Assembly: GCF_003284935.1 (NCBI RefSeq)
Contig: NZ_QMEV01000001.1
Span: forward strand, 1-64,000
Length of the DNA: 64,000 bases
Source: Mycobacterium colombiense
GTDB lineage: Bacteria; Actinomycetota; Actinomycetes; Mycobacteriales; Mycobacteriaceae
Direction: 5' to 3'
Shown: positions 1-10,691 of the stretch, one piece after another
How the letters are laid out: every line of letters starts with the position of its first letter
How positions within the stretch are numbered: position 1 is the first letter of the stretch
Made by a program: the position numbers and the translations under genes
Notes under the pieces: model-generated
What the model was told of the DNA's origin: nothing
What the model saw: the letters and a program-made list of their open reading frames with translations, nothing else
Databases searched by the model: none

Positions 1-492
1 CGCTCACCAACGGAGACCAGCCGCCGGCTGAGTCCTCAAATCAGAAAGTCTCCGAACTCACCGGGGCGATTCACACCGGTCACACGAAACGAGGTGTGCA
101 TCAAACCCGGGATGGTTCAGAATGCGGTTGACGCAAGCCGCTGACCTGCCCTCGATGATGCGCAGCAATGTCTCTGATGCAAAACATACTTCGCGCGTCC
201 ACCAGGGCAAGCCGGGGAGCAAAAGGGGCGTGACAGACGCTCCAGAATCAGCCTGATCAGCGGTTTCTTGGGTAGGCCCAGGTCTGTATCGGCTGACGAC
301 TGATCATGTGCCGTTATAGCACCACCACACCAAGGCCTGTCTCATATTCATGTCATATAAGTGACATTGGAATGACACGCAGATTGAGACAGTGACATCG
401 CATTTGAGAACTGACACGAACCGCTTTGTTCCTCGCACACCTACCCAAAGCTGCCATTGACTAATGTCACCATTTGTTGTTGACTGCGTTGC
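1..492. other. Gene-free upstream region
   Basis: I see no convincing coding frame here. The last 150 bases carry several TGACA/TGTCA words, including the palindrome listed at 350-367, and lead into the ATG at 493. It is probably the promoter and operator region of the oxidoreductase operon that follows. Confidence 0.5.
350..367. promoter_or_regulatory. Palindromic operator candidate ATGTCA-N6-TGACAT
   Basis: Perfect 6-bp inverted repeat ATGTCA/TGACAT around TATAAG. Further TGACA words follow near 373, 392 and 411. The spacing and symmetry suit a dimeric repressor controlling the operon that starts at 493. The MerR-type regulator at 4807-5721 is a candidate partner, but nothing in the sequence proves it. 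Confidence 0.45.
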
Positions 493-1497
493 ATGACGGA
501 CGGCGTTCCGGCTCGCGGGTCGTTGCGATCCCGCGGCGCGGCAGCGGTAAGTACGTACACCCTGCGGCCGATCACCAGCGTGATCCCGCCCGAACGGGCA
601 TGGGGCCTGTGGTTATCGCGCCAGATCGTTGCCAGAATCATGGGGACCTTCGGTCCCTCGCTCGCGGGCACCCGCGTCGAATCCGTCGACACCAGGCTGG
701 CCGATGGCCGACGCGTCAAAGGTGAATGGGTCTACGGTCCCCGAACACCCACCAGTGACACCGCCCGCTCGTCGACGAGCGAGGGTGCGATCTACTACGT
801 ACACGGCAGCGGGTACGCCGTGTGTTCGCCAAAGACGCACCGCCGGTTGACATCCTGGCTTTCGTCCTTGACCGGCCTTCCGGTGTTCTGCATCGACTAC
901 CGACTCGCCCCAAAGCATCGCTTCCCCAGCGCGGCCGACGACGTCCGCACGGGCTGGGACTGGCTGGTCGATACGTGCGGCGTTGCGCCGAAACATATTG
1001 TGATTGCGGGAGATTCGGCGGGCGGTCATCTGTCGGTGGACTTGCTGCTGCAGCCCGGGGTCGACCACCCCGCCGCAATGGTGCTGTTCTCTCCCCTGTA
1101 CGACCTCACGTTCGAACTGGCGCTCGCCCGGGAGCGAATCCGCCCCGACCCCGCTACCCGGGCCGCCAGCGCGGTCCGGCTGGTCGGCCTTTACCACCGC
1201 GGCATCGACCTCACCCATCAACGGCTGACGCTCGACGTCGCCGGCGGCCCCGCGCTCCCCCCGGCCCTGATTCAGGCCGGTGGCGCCGAGATGCTGCGCG
1301 AGGACGCGCGACAGCTCGCCGCCGACATCCGAACTGCCGGGGGCAGATGCGAATTGCAGATCTGGCCCCATCAGGTGCACGTCTTTCAGGCGCTGCCTCG
1401 CATCACACCGGAAGCCGCCAAGGCGATGGCCTATGTCGCGCGGTTCATCGCGCACGCCCTGCAGGATGCGCGTGCCGTCACCGAGGGGGCCCACTGA
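493..1497 (+). CDS. Alpha/beta hydrolase, carboxylesterase/lipase (hormone-sensitive lipase-like)
   Basis: 334 aa. The oxyanion-hole motif appears as HGSG (residues 104-107), followed by DYRLAP (135-140) and the nucleophile elbow GDSAGG with Ser175. A C-terminal His in HQVHVFQ would complete the triad. These are hallmarks of the LipN/LipO/LipR-type esterases common in mycobacteria, which cleave short acyl esters. It is first in a co-directional operon with an SDR, a diiron protein and a monooxygenase. A Baeyer-Villiger enzyme makes esters or lactones, so an esterase here may hydrolyse its product (inference). The exact Lip paralogue cannot be named from sequence alone. Confidence 0.85.
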   Translation: MTDGVPARGSLRSRGAAAVSTYTLRPITSVIPPERAWGLWLSRQIVARIMGTFGPSLAGTRVESVDTRLADGRRVKGEWVYGPRTPTSDTARSSTSEGAIYYVHGSGYAVCSPKTHRRLTSWLSSLTGLPVFCIDYRLAPKHRFPSAADDVRTGWDWLVDTCGVAPKHIVIAGDSAGGHLSVDLLLQPGVDHPAAMVLFSPLYDLTFELALARERIRPDPATRAASAVRLVGLYHRGIDLTHQRLTLDVAGGPALPPALIQAGGAEMLREDARQLAADIRTAGGRCELQIWPHQVHVFQALPRITPEAAKAMAYVARFIAHALQDARAVTEGAH

Positions 1498-1498
1498 C

Positions 1499-2347
1499 AT
1501 GTTGGACAGACTGCTCAACCGGTCGAAGACCAGCCGCGGCGCCTCGGCGGTGGTGACCGGCGCCGGAAGCGGCATCGGTGCCGCGTTCGCCGTCGAGCTG
1601 GCCAAGCGTGGCGGGGCGGTGGTGTGCAGCGACATCGACGAGGCGGCCGCGCGGCGGACGGCCGACTCGATCACCGACCACGGCGCAAGGGCGGTCGCGA
1701 TCCGTTGCGACGTCTCGCGTTTCGAGGATGTGCAGGCGCTGGCCGAACTGTCTCAGGCGTGGTTCGCGTCCCCACCCACGCTGGTGATCAACAATGCCGG
1801 TGTCGGCGCGGGTGGTGCCGCCATCGGCGACGCGCCACTCGACGATTGGCTGTGGACCCTGGGCATCAACCTATGGGGCCCGATCCACGGCTGCCATGTG
1901 TTCGCCCCCATCCTGCGCGAGGCAGAGCGGTTACCCGCCCCCCGCGGCATCATCAACGTGGCCTCGGCCGCCGCGTTCGGCGCCGCGCCCGGCATGGCCG
2001 CCTATAACGTCAGCAAGGCCGGTGTGGTCTCCCTCTCGGAAACTCTCGCCGCCGAATTGGCCGGCGCGCCGGTGCGGGTCACGGTGCTGTGCCCCACCTT
2101 CGTCAAGACCAACATCCTCGAAACCGGCCGCATCAGTGAGCAATCCAGCCGATTGGCCGCAAAACTGATGCGCTGGACGGGCTTATCCGCCGACAAGGTC
2201 GCGCGGGACTGCCTGGACGCGCACGACCGCGGCGAGCTGTACTGCATGCCCCAGTTCGACGCCAGGATCGGCTGGAACATCAAACGCCTGGCCCCGCAGA
2301 CCTATACGCGTGCGGCCGGCCTGGTGTCACGCATCAACCTGCCCTGA
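1499..2347 (+). CDS. Short-chain dehydrogenase/reductase (SDR)
   Basis: 282 aa. NAD(P)-binding TGAGSGIG at residues 20-27, NNAG at 98-101, catalytic Ser156 and YNVSK (Tyr169/Lys173) are all in place, so it is an intact classical SDR. The acidic residue after the second strand (SDID) suggests NAD(H) preference. The ATG lies one base after the stop of the hydrolase gene, implying translational coupling. It probably interconverts an alcohol and a ketone in the same pathway as the monooxygenase at 3290. The substrate is unknown. Confidence 0.88.
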   Translation: MLDRLLNRSKTSRGASAVVTGAGSGIGAAFAVELAKRGGAVVCSDIDEAAARRTADSITDHGARAVAIRCDVSRFEDVQALAELSQAWFASPPTLVINNAGVGAGGAAIGDAPLDDWLWTLGINLWGPIHGCHVFAPILREAERLPAPRGIINVASAAAFGAAPGMAAYNVSKAGVVSLSETLAAELAGAPVRVTVLCPTFVKTNILETGRISEQSSRLAAKLMRWTGLSADKVARDCLDAHDRGELYCMPQFDARIGWNIKRLAPQTYTRAAGLVSRINLP

Positions 2348-2372
2348 TCACCGGAACGAAAAGGAGCACCCA

Positions 2373-3293
2373 ATGGCCATCGACATGGAAGCCATGCTTG
2401 CCAAGATCAAGGATCGCCAGTGGGCGCTCGCCGACATCGATTGGGACGCACCCGGCGCCGACATGATCACTGATGAACAGCGACCGCAGCTCAAGGCATT
2501 CATGGCCGACCTGTGCTGGATCGAAAACATCGGCGCCAGGGGCTTCGCGGCGTTGGCGAAGAAGGCACCTACACCGACCATCGCCGAGATCTACCGCTAC
2601 TTCCACGCCGAGGAGCAGCGCCACGCCAACGCCGAACTGGCGCTGATGAAGCGCTGGGGCATGCTCGAGGACGGCGAGATTCCCGAGCCGAACGTCAACA
2701 TCCGCCTGGCGATCGACTGGCTGGACCGCTGGGCCGATGACATGCCGCTGTCTCTGCTCGGCACCGTCATTCCGATGCTCGAAGTCGCACTGGACGGCGC
2801 CCTGTTGAAATTCCTCCTCGACGAGGTGCACGATCCCATTTGCCACCAGGTCTTCGAGAAGATCAACAATGACGAATCACGCCATCTGGTTGTCGATTTC
2901 GAGGTTCTCGACATGATCGGGCACGCGAAGATGCGGCGGTTGCTGATCGATTTCGTCGGTCACAATGCCACTCCCGGTCTCATCATCGGCGCGATCACGG
3001 GCGCACCGCTGATCAACAGGATCCGCAACGAGATCACCGCCATGGGTATGGAGCCCGAGCGGCTTTACCGGGCCGTGAAGCGGTTCAAGGAGCTCGGTGA
3101 CCGCGGCGAACGTACCGGGCGGGTACCGACTTATCGTTTCCTGAGGCGTTACGCCGGGGTGGTCACGAGTCCACGCCACCCGTACCACCTGCTGGCCAAT
3201 TCGATGGTGTGGCTTTCCGACCGATATCCGCGGCCTCTGCTTCCGCCGGTACCGACTTGGGTTGGAGAACTCACCCACGAGCCGGCGGCGTGA
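2373..3293 (+). CDS. Diiron ferritin-like/AurF-like oxygenase-type protein
   Basis: 306 aa with a well placed AAGGAG ribosome site (2361-2366). Carboxylate/histidine motifs typical of a four-helix diiron centre are visible: HAEEQRH at 78-84 and DESRH with Glu168/His171, with further Glu near 51 and 137. Mycobacterial operons pairing such a protein with a flavin monooxygenase and an SDR are familiar, but the reaction is generally unassigned. The C-terminal 70 residues are basic and hydrophobic and might contact membranes. Its stop overlaps the GTG start of the next gene. Confidence 0.75.
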   Translation: MAIDMEAMLAKIKDRQWALADIDWDAPGADMITDEQRPQLKAFMADLCWIENIGARGFAALAKKAPTPTIAEIYRYFHAEEQRHANAELALMKRWGMLEDGEIPEPNVNIRLAIDWLDRWADDMPLSLLGTVIPMLEVALDGALLKFLLDEVHDPICHQVFEKINNDESRHLVVDFEVLDMIGHAKMRRLLIDFVGHNATPGLIIGAITGAPLINRIRNEITAMGMEPERLYRAVKRFKELGDRGERTGRVPTYRFLRRYAGVVTSPRHPYHLLANSMVWLSDRYPRPLLPPVPTWVGELTHEPAA

Positions 3294-4792
3294 CCGTGGC
3301 GAACGACCGCGCCCATGCGGCGCTCATCATCGGGGCAGGCTTCACCGGACTGGGGGCGGCGATCCGCTTGGCCGAGGCCGGGGTCGACGACATCGTGATG
3401 CTCGAGCGTGCCGACCGCGTCGGCGGGACCTGGCGCGACACAACGTATCCCGGTGCCAGCTGCGACGTCCCATCGCTGCTGTACTCGTACTCGTTTGTCA
3501 AGAACCCGACCTGGTCACGGACCTACTCCCCCGCGCCTGAGATCTACCGGCACCTCGAGGACATGGCGGACAGGTTCGGCATCCGCAGCCGCATCAGGTT
3601 CGGCCACGAGGTCAAGGGCTTGGCCTTCGACGAGGAAGCAGGCGTCTGGACCGCGACCACCAAGAACCGCAAGAGGTTTCGGGCCCGCACGGTCGTGCTC
3701 GCCTCGGGTCCGCTGTCCGACGTCAGCTTCCCCGACATCCGGGGCCTGGACAGCTACCGCGGACACAAGATCCACAGCGCACGCTGGGATCACGACTACG
3801 ACTTCACCGGCAAGCGGGTCGCGGTCATCGGTACCGGCGCCAGCGCCATCCAGATCATCCCGGAGCTGGTCAAGCGGGCCGGGTTCGTCAAGGTCTTTCA
3901 GCGCACCCCGTGCTGGGTGTTACCACGCCTGGACGTCGCCACCCCACCGGCCGTGCAATCGTTGTTCACCAAAGTTCCTGCTGTCCAACAACTTGCGCGC
4001 CAGGCGCTGTACTGGGGCCACGAGGCGAGCGCCACGGCGCTGGTATGGGACACACCGCTGACGTCGCTGGTCGCCCGGCTGGGCCGGGCCCACCTGCGCG
4101 CCCAGGTGAAAGACCCCTGGCTGCGCCGTCAGCTGACGCCGGACTTCAGGCCGGGGTGTAAACGCATGCTGGTGTCCAGCGACTACTACCCCGCGGTGCA
4201 GCGCGACAACTGCAAGCTCATCGACTGGCCGATCGCCACGTTGAGCCCGGTCGGCATTCGCACCAGCGATGGCATCGAACACCACCTCGACTGCATCGTG
4301 TTCGCCACCGGCTACGACGTGCATCTGACCGGACCGCCCTTTCCCGTCACCGGGCTCGGCGGCCGGTCGCTGGCCGCCGAATGGACCGGCGGCGCACAGG
4401 CTTACAAGAGCATCAACGTGCACGGGTATCCGAACCTGTTCGTCATGACCGGCCCCAACTCCGGGCCCGGCCACAACTCGCTGCTGGTCTACATCGAGGG
4501 CCAGCTTGACTACGCCGTGCGGGGCATCACCACCATCCTCAACGACGACCTGCGTTATCTCGATGTCCGTGACGAGGTCCAGCGTCGGCACAACGAGGAA
4601 CTACAGCGTCGGCTCACCAGGACGACGTGGATGTCGGGGTGCCGCAGCTGGTACCTCACCAAGGACGGCTTCAACGGGTCGATGTACCCCGGCTTCGCCA
4701 CGCAGTATCTTCGCCAGATGAGGAATTTCCGCTACGAGGACTACCAGGCGGTGGCACGCCGCGCCCCAACGCAGGCCACTGCGTCGGCCTGA
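3290..4792 (+). CDS. Flavin-containing monooxygenase, Baeyer-Villiger type
   Basis: About 500 aa from a GTG start that overlaps the preceding stop (GTGA). The FAD-binding GAGFTG lies at residues 15-20. The middle carries a Baeyer-Villiger-like fingerprint (YRGHKIHSARW) followed by the second Rossmann motif VIGTGASAIQ for NADPH. This resembles the EthA/MymA class, which inserts oxygen beside ketones or oxidises sulfur. Position between a diiron protein and a MerR-type regulator, with an esterase and SDR upstream, suggests a lipid or ketone oxidation pathway (inference). Confidence 0.85.
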   Translation: MTVANDRAHAALIIGAGFTGLGAAIRLAEAGVDDIVMLERADRVGGTWRDTTYPGASCDVPSLLYSYSFVKNPTWSRTYSPAPEIYRHLEDMADRFGIRSRIRFGHEVKGLAFDEEAGVWTATTKNRKRFRARTVVLASGPLSDVSFPDIRGLDSYRGHKIHSARWDHDYDFTGKRVAVIGTGASAIQIIPELVKRAGFVKVFQRTPCWVLPRLDVATPPAVQSLFTKVPAVQQLARQALYWGHEASATALVWDTPLTSLVARLGRAHLRAQVKDPWLRRQLTPDFRPGCKRMLVSSDYYPAVQRDNCKLIDWPIATLSPVGIRTSDGIEHHLDCIVFATGYDVHLTGPPFPVTGLGGRSLAAEWTGGAQAYKSINVHGYPNLFVMTGPNSGPGHNSLLVYIEGQLDYAVRGITTILNDDLRYLDVRDEVQRRHNEELQRRLTRTTWMSGCRSWYLTKDGFNGSMYPGFATQYLRQMRNFRYEDYQAVARRAPTQATASA

Positions 4793-4806
4793 AATGCCGC
4801 ACTGAC

Positions 4807-5721
4807 ATGGCCACCGAGCGCGCATCGCGGCCCGAACCCGGCACCATCGCCGGCGTGCTGCACAACGTGCGGCGCGCACCCAAGCGCGTGCGGCGCCAAT
4901 CGCGGGAATACCGCCAACTCATCGAGGGGGCGGTGTCCCAGCTTTTCGAGTCGGCCGCCCGACACCCGCACGGCGCAGCGAACTCCGGTGAATACCGCAT
5001 CGACGACCTGGCCCGGCTGGCGGGCACCACGACGCGCAACATCCGCGTGTACCGCGACCGCGGGCTGCTGCCGCCCCCGCTGCGGGTGGGGCGCATCGCT
5101 CTGTTCAACGACACCCACCTGACCCGGCTGCGGCTCATCACCTCGATGCTCGACCGCGGTTACAACATCGCACATGTGCGAGAAATGCTCAGCGCATGGG
5201 AGGAAGGCAAAAACCTCGGCGACGTGCTGGGCCTCGAAACGGCGATCGCGGGCCCGTGGACCACCGAGAAGCCGGAGAGCATGCCGCTGTCGGAGGCGCA
5301 GCGATTGGTCGACGACGCCGATGCGTTCGAACGTCTGGTCGCGCTGCAGGTGATCCGGATCGATGGGACGCAGGCCACCGTCACCCGCCCGAAACTCATC
5401 GAGGCGTTCAACGAAATCCGCGGCTACGGCGTCAAATTGGACAAGCTCATCGACCTCCACGAACAGATCGTCCCCGAGATCGACAAGATCAGCGACATGC
5501 TGGTGCGCGCCGGCGCGGAACACGTGCTCGACCGGATCAAGCCCGGCGAACCGCTGCCGGAAGACGCCGAGATCGCCGAGCTGATCACCATGTTGGTGCG
5601 CTTCCGCACTCAAGCGGTGGCGACCGTCACCGCCACACTCGCATCCTCGATCGAATCCAACATCGAGTCGCTCGTCGGCCGCATCTTGGCCGACTACCTC
5701 GAATCGGGCTCGTCGGTCTGA
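4807..5721 (+). CDS. MerR-family transcriptional regulator
   Basis: 304 aa from ATG 4807. After a basic N-terminus, residues 61-100 give a MerR winged helix (YRIDDLARLAGTTTRNIRVY, then RDRGLLPPP). A long C-terminal domain of about 190 residues has no recognisable metal-binding Cys cluster, so it probably binds an organic ligand. It is last in the operon starting at 493 and is the obvious candidate local regulator, perhaps at the palindromes before 493. Confidence 0.8.
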   Translation: MATERASRPEPGTIAGVLHNVRRAPKRVRRQSREYRQLIEGAVSQLFESAARHPHGAANSGEYRIDDLARLAGTTTRNIRVYRDRGLLPPPLRVGRIALFNDTHLTRLRLITSMLDRGYNIAHVREMLSAWEEGKNLGDVLGLETAIAGPWTTEKPESMPLSEAQRLVDDADAFERLVALQVIRIDGTQATVTRPKLIEAFNEIRGYGVKLDKLIDLHEQIVPEIDKISDMLVRAGAEHVLDRIKPGEPLPEDAEIAELITMLVRFRTQAVATVTATLASSIESNIESLVGRILADYLESGSSV

Positions 5722-5730
5722 GTCTGGTTC

Positions 5731-5754
5731 GCGCGCACCTCGGGCCGTGCGCGC
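5731..5754 (+). terminator. Hairpin after MerR gene
   Basis: Perfect 8-bp stem GCGCGCAC/GTGCGCGC with an 8-nt loop, ten bases after the stop at 5721. No T tract follows, as is usual for mycobacterial terminators. It probably ends the operon. Confidence 0.5.
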
Positions 5755-6053
5755 GCAAACTAGACGGCGGGCAGCATCAAATAGGAGTACTGACCACCGT
5801 GCAGGTTAAGCACGTGTAAGTGCCCGTGCAGGCCGCAGCCGTCGGGTAAGTGAGGGCCAGCATTATGGCAAGAATGACTTTGGACTTACGGCCAGACACA
5901 AATACTCCATCCCGTTGAAGTTGGCACAGATGCTAAGCGGGGCACCGTCGGAAAACCGGAAAATGATAGATTTTCGCTGCAAATCCGCAGCAGCCATACA
6001 GAATGGCGCGTCGCACCGGCCCGACGGCGGGCGTCAGCAGCGCATAACCGGCG
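5755..6053. other. Intergenic gap between convergent operon ends
   Basis: No coding frame with credible composition or ribosome site is visible on either strand. It separates the rightward operon from the leftward desaturase gene. Confidence 0.4.
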
Positions 6054-7070
6054 TCAGTGTTGGCTCAGCGTCAGCGTTCCTTTTGTCTGCAACACTTTGC
6101 TAGCGGTGATCTTCTCGGTTCTGCGCGCCTCACGCTCGAGGTAGCGCTGCTTGGACTCGTCGAATTTCACCGAAGCGTCCTCGAGTTCCTTGACCAGCAG
6201 CGCGAGATCGTCGCGCATCGCGGCGGCCTCACCGGTGAAGTCTTCGCGTTCGAAAATCCGCCACTTCTTCAGGACGGGCAGCACGACTTCCTCGAGATGA
6301 ATGCGCGGGTCGTAGACGCCACCAACGGCGATGATCACCGCCTTGCGGCGGAACTCGGGCACCGTGAATCCGGGCATCTTGAAATTGCGCAGAATCCGAT
6401 GCACGGACCTCATCGCCTGATCGGGTGCGATGTCCAAACCCGCGGCGCTGATATCGCGGTAGAAGAGCATGTGCAGGTTCTCGTCGTGCGACACCCTGGC
6501 CATCAACTGCTCGGCGATGGTGTCATTGCTGGCTTTGCCCGTGTTGCGGTGTGAGACGCGGGTGGCGAGTTCCTGAAACGAGACGTACATGACCGAGTCG
6601 AACAGGCTCTCAGCGAACATGTCGCCCTGCTTATTCTGTCCCGGACTGAAGCCTCTGGTCATTTGCTCGAGCCGGAGCTTCTCGAGCTCCACCGGGTCGA
6701 CGGCGCGGGTCACCACGAGGTAGTCGCGCAGCGCCGTGCTGTGCCGGGCCTCCTCGGCGGTCCACCGATTCACCCACTGTCCCCACGGACCGTCCATGCT
6801 GAAATTCATCGCGATCTCACGGTGGTACGACGGCAAATTGTCTTCGGTCAGCAGGTTTTGCACCATCGCCACCTGCGCGACGTCGGGCAGCGTGCTCTGC
6901 CCGGGCTGCCAATCCTGGCCGTCGGGCCCGTAGAAATTCTTCCCGTCCGACCAGGGCACATAATCGTGCGGGCTCCACTCTTTGAACATCGAGAGATGGC
7001 GATTGAGCAGGCGCTCGACCACCGGCTCGAGCTCGTGAAGTAGCTGCAGGTTGGTCAGGGGTTTGGACAC
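6054..7070 (-). CDS. Acyl-ACP desaturase, DesA1 family
   Basis: 338 aa. It opens with TNLQLLHELEPVVE and carries the diiron motifs TAEEARH and DENLH plus the conserved SYHREIAMN segment, closely resembling M. tuberculosis DesA1 from memory. The family desaturates acyl-ACP for mycolic acid synthesis. Length matches the family. Because desA1 proper normally sits elsewhere, this may be a paralogue, so no symbol is given. It is monocistronic, leftward, with the start at 7070. Confidence 0.85.
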   Translation of the reverse strand: MSKPLTNLQLLHELEPVVERLLNRHLSMFKEWSPHDYVPWSDGKNFYGPDGQDWQPGQSTLPDVAQVAMVQNLLTEDNLPSYHREIAMNFSMDGPWGQWVNRWTAEEARHSTALRDYLVVTRAVDPVELEKLRLEQMTRGFSPGQNKQGDMFAESLFDSVMYVSFQELATRVSHRNTGKASNDTIAEQLMARVSHDENLHMLFYRDISAAGLDIAPDQAMRSVHRILRNFKMPGFTVPEFRRKAVIIAVGGVYDPRIHLEEVVLPVLKKWRIFEREDFTGEAAAMRDDLALLVKELEDASVKFDESKQRYLEREARRTEKITASKVLQTKGTLTLSQH

Positions 7071-7242
7071 TTAGCCCTCCCGGTTATCCGTCGCGGTCGT
7101 AACGCGCATGTATCTGTGTCATGCGGTTACATAAAGATGGCACGCGAGCGGACCGGGCAAATAGGGCCGAAAGTCCCCACGGCGCCAACCGTGACGCAGA
7201 GAACACCCGACCGCCGATCGGGACCGGCTTATCGATTAAAAG

Positions 7243-8620
<1,378 letters not shown>

Positions 8621-8940
8621 GTAGCTACGCGCAACCGATCCCGCCAACTGATCCCTCGATCGCCGCGTTCAGCTAAAACTTCCGCGGAGTTAAAGCCCCG
8701 GCCGGTCCGTGTCCAGCGGGCCAAGTCGGCTGACATGCGGTGGCCTCCGTCGCGTTCCCGCAGTTAATTGGCGCTACGGGAGGTCGCCGCAGCGCCGACC
8801 AGGGGCCCGCCTGTGAAGATCGCCACTCCAAAGGTTTCCCTACCGTTTACGTCGTGGCCGCACAACGTGGCGCTTTGGCGGCCAGACTTTTCCTAGCGCA
8901 CATTGCACCCTGCCCACACCCGCCGGATTGGAGGAACACG
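8621..8940. other. Divergent intergenic region
   Basis: Between mbtI and the small gene at 8941. Apart from the iron box and a GGAGGA ribosome site at 8929-8934 I see no gene. Reading frames crossing it lack a start with a ribosome site. Confidence 0.4.
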
Positions 8941-9153
8941 GTGTTCATCATTCGGCTTTTCAACGGCGAGGAAGTGCATGCGAGCGAGGGCGACGAGCTC
9001 GAAATCAATCCACAGACCGGGGTGCTTTCGGTTTCCCGGATCGATGGCTTCGAGGAAATCACTACGCATTTCTCGCCGTCGGCGTGGCTGTCGGTGACGC
9101 ACCGCAAAAAAGGGGCCGGCGTGCGGCCCTCACTCGTCCCGTCGGCGCGTTGA
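8941..9153 (+). CDS. Small conserved-looking hypothetical protein
   Basis: 70 aa from GTG 8941, with GGAGGA seven bases upstream deciding the start. The sequence is acidic in the first half (NGEEVHASEGDELEIN) and ends in a basic tail (THRKKGAG). No signal peptide, membrane helix or Cys cluster is seen. I do not recognise a family. It lies between mbtI and the transporter gene. Confidence 0.6.
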   Translation: MFIIRLFNGEEVHASEGDELEINPQTGVLSVSRIDGFEEITTHFSPSAWLSVTHRKKGAGVRPSLVPSAR

Positions 9154-9276
9154 TCCGAATTTGACTGCACAGTAAATGCACAGCACCTTCACACCAAACT
9201 CGCGGCACCCGATGCACACCCGTGCGCGGGATTCCTCGCGGTTAATTTCGCTCTGACCAGCACTTTTACCGGGCAT
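9130..9276 (-). CDS. Possible small zinc-ribbon protein
   Basis: 48 aa. Two CxxC pairs (VCIGC and LCIYC) separated by a short loop look like a zinc knuckle, followed by a basic tail. The 3' end overlaps the rightward gene at 8941 by 24 bases, which weakens the call. No clear ribosome site is seen. Confidence 0.35.
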   Translation of the reverse strand: MPGKSAGQSEINREESRARVCIGCREFGVKVLCIYCAVKFGSTRRRDE

Positions 9277-9432
9277 TAGCGGATCCCGACACGGCCTTCG
9301 CCCTGTGAGCGTTGAACTGGCGACGAGTCGGCCGCGGGGATAAATTCTTGACGGTCGTCGGGATGTTTCGTGGTTGCTCCGCTTGCGGACGGTGCTTCCC
9401 CCAGATCAGCGCGCTAACCAACGGAGGCATCG

Positions 9433-10674
9433 ATGCTGCAAGAGTTTTGGCACAACTTCACCCATAACCTGTTCAAACCGCTTCTGTTGTTCTTTTACTT
9501 CGGGTTCCTGATTCCGATCCTCAAGGTGCGGTTCGAATTCCCGTATGTCATCTATCAGGGATTGACCATGTACCTGTTGCTGGCCATCGGCTGGCACGGC
9601 GGGGAAGAACTAGCGCAAGTCAAGGCATCCAGCGTCGGGGTCATCGTGGGCTTCATGGTGCTGGGCTTCGTGCTGAACTGTGCGATCGGCGGCCTGGCTT
9701 ACCTGGGCCTCGGCCGCCTGAAATCACTGCGAAAGGTCGACCGCGCAACGGTCGCCGGCTACTACGGGTCGGACTCGGCGGGAACGTTCGCCACCTGCGT
9801 GGCCGTCCTGACCGCGGTGGGCATCGCGTTCAACGCGTACATGCCGGTGATGCTGGCCGTGATGGAGATCCCGGGCTGCTTGGTGGCGCTGTATTTCGTT
9901 GCCCGACTGCGGCATCGGGGCATGGACTCCGCCGGCTACATGCCCGACGAGGCCGGCTATACGCCGCCGGTCAAGGTCGGCGTGGGACCCGGGACCGCCG
10001 CGCGTCCTCCGCAGGGGCAGAGTCTCGAGAGTCAAGAGGAAGCCGGGATCGAGCAGGAGCTGGAGCTCTCGCTGGAAAAGCTGGAGCACCCGGATTGGGA
10101 GCCCGACCAGAGCCCGCCGCGCCCCAAGGGCAAGAAGGTGCCCATCTTCTCCCGGGAACTGTTCCAGGAGGTCTTCCTCAACCCCGGCCTCGTCCTTTTG
10201 ATGGGGGGCATCATCATTGGCCTCGTCAGTGGGCTGCAGGGGCAGAAGGTCGTCGCCGACGACGACAAGTTCTTCGTGATGGCCTTCCAGGGCGTGCTGT
10301 GTCTGTTCCTGCTCGAGATGGGGATGACGGCGTCGCGCAAGTTGAAGGACCTGCGCGCGGCCGGTCCCGGATTCATCGTCTTCGGCCTCGTGGCACCGAA
10401 TGTCTTTGCGACGCTGGGCATTATCGTCGCCTGCAGCTATGCGTCGCTGACCCACACCGACTTCAAGACCGGAACCTACGTGCTGTTCGCGGTGCTGTGC
10501 GGTGCGGCGTCCTACATCGCCGTTCCGGCGGTGCAGCGCCTGGCGATCCCCGAAGCGAGCCCGACGTTGCCGCTGGCCGCCTCACTGGGCCTGACGTTTT
10601 CCTACAACGTCACCGTGGGGATCCCGCTCTACATCGAGATCGCCCGCATCTTCGAGCGTCTGTTCGGAGTGTGA
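9433..10674 (+). CDS. SbtA-like sodium-dependent bicarbonate transporter family protein (Rv2387-like)
   Basis: 413 aa integral membrane protein. Hydrophobic helices fill residues 10-160 and 250-405. A hydrophilic, charged linker of about 75 residues between them is the usual two-repeat layout of the SbtA family. It starts at ATG 9433 after an ACGGAGG ribosome site. Its place after mbtI and before convergent hemN/hemW matches Rv2387 of M. tuberculosis. Bicarbonate transport is a family-level prediction only. Confidence 0.8.
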   Translation: MLQEFWHNFTHNLFKPLLLFFYFGFLIPILKVRFEFPYVIYQGLTMYLLLAIGWHGGEELAQVKASSVGVIVGFMVLGFVLNCAIGGLAYLGLGRLKSLRKVDRATVAGYYGSDSAGTFATCVAVLTAVGIAFNAYMPVMLAVMEIPGCLVALYFVARLRHRGMDSAGYMPDEAGYTPPVKVGVGPGTAARPPQGQSLESQEEAGIEQELELSLEKLEHPDWEPDQSPPRPKGKKVPIFSRELFQEVFLNPGLVLLMGGIIIGLVSGLQGQKVVADDDKFFVMAFQGVLCLFLLEMGMTASRKLKDLRAAGPGFIVFGLVAPNVFATLGIIVACSYASLTHTDFKTGTYVLFAVLCGAASYIAVPAVQRLAIPEASPTLPLAASLGLTFSYNVTVGIPLYIEIARIFERLFGV

Positions 10675-10691
10675 CCACGCCCGGAAGGCCG

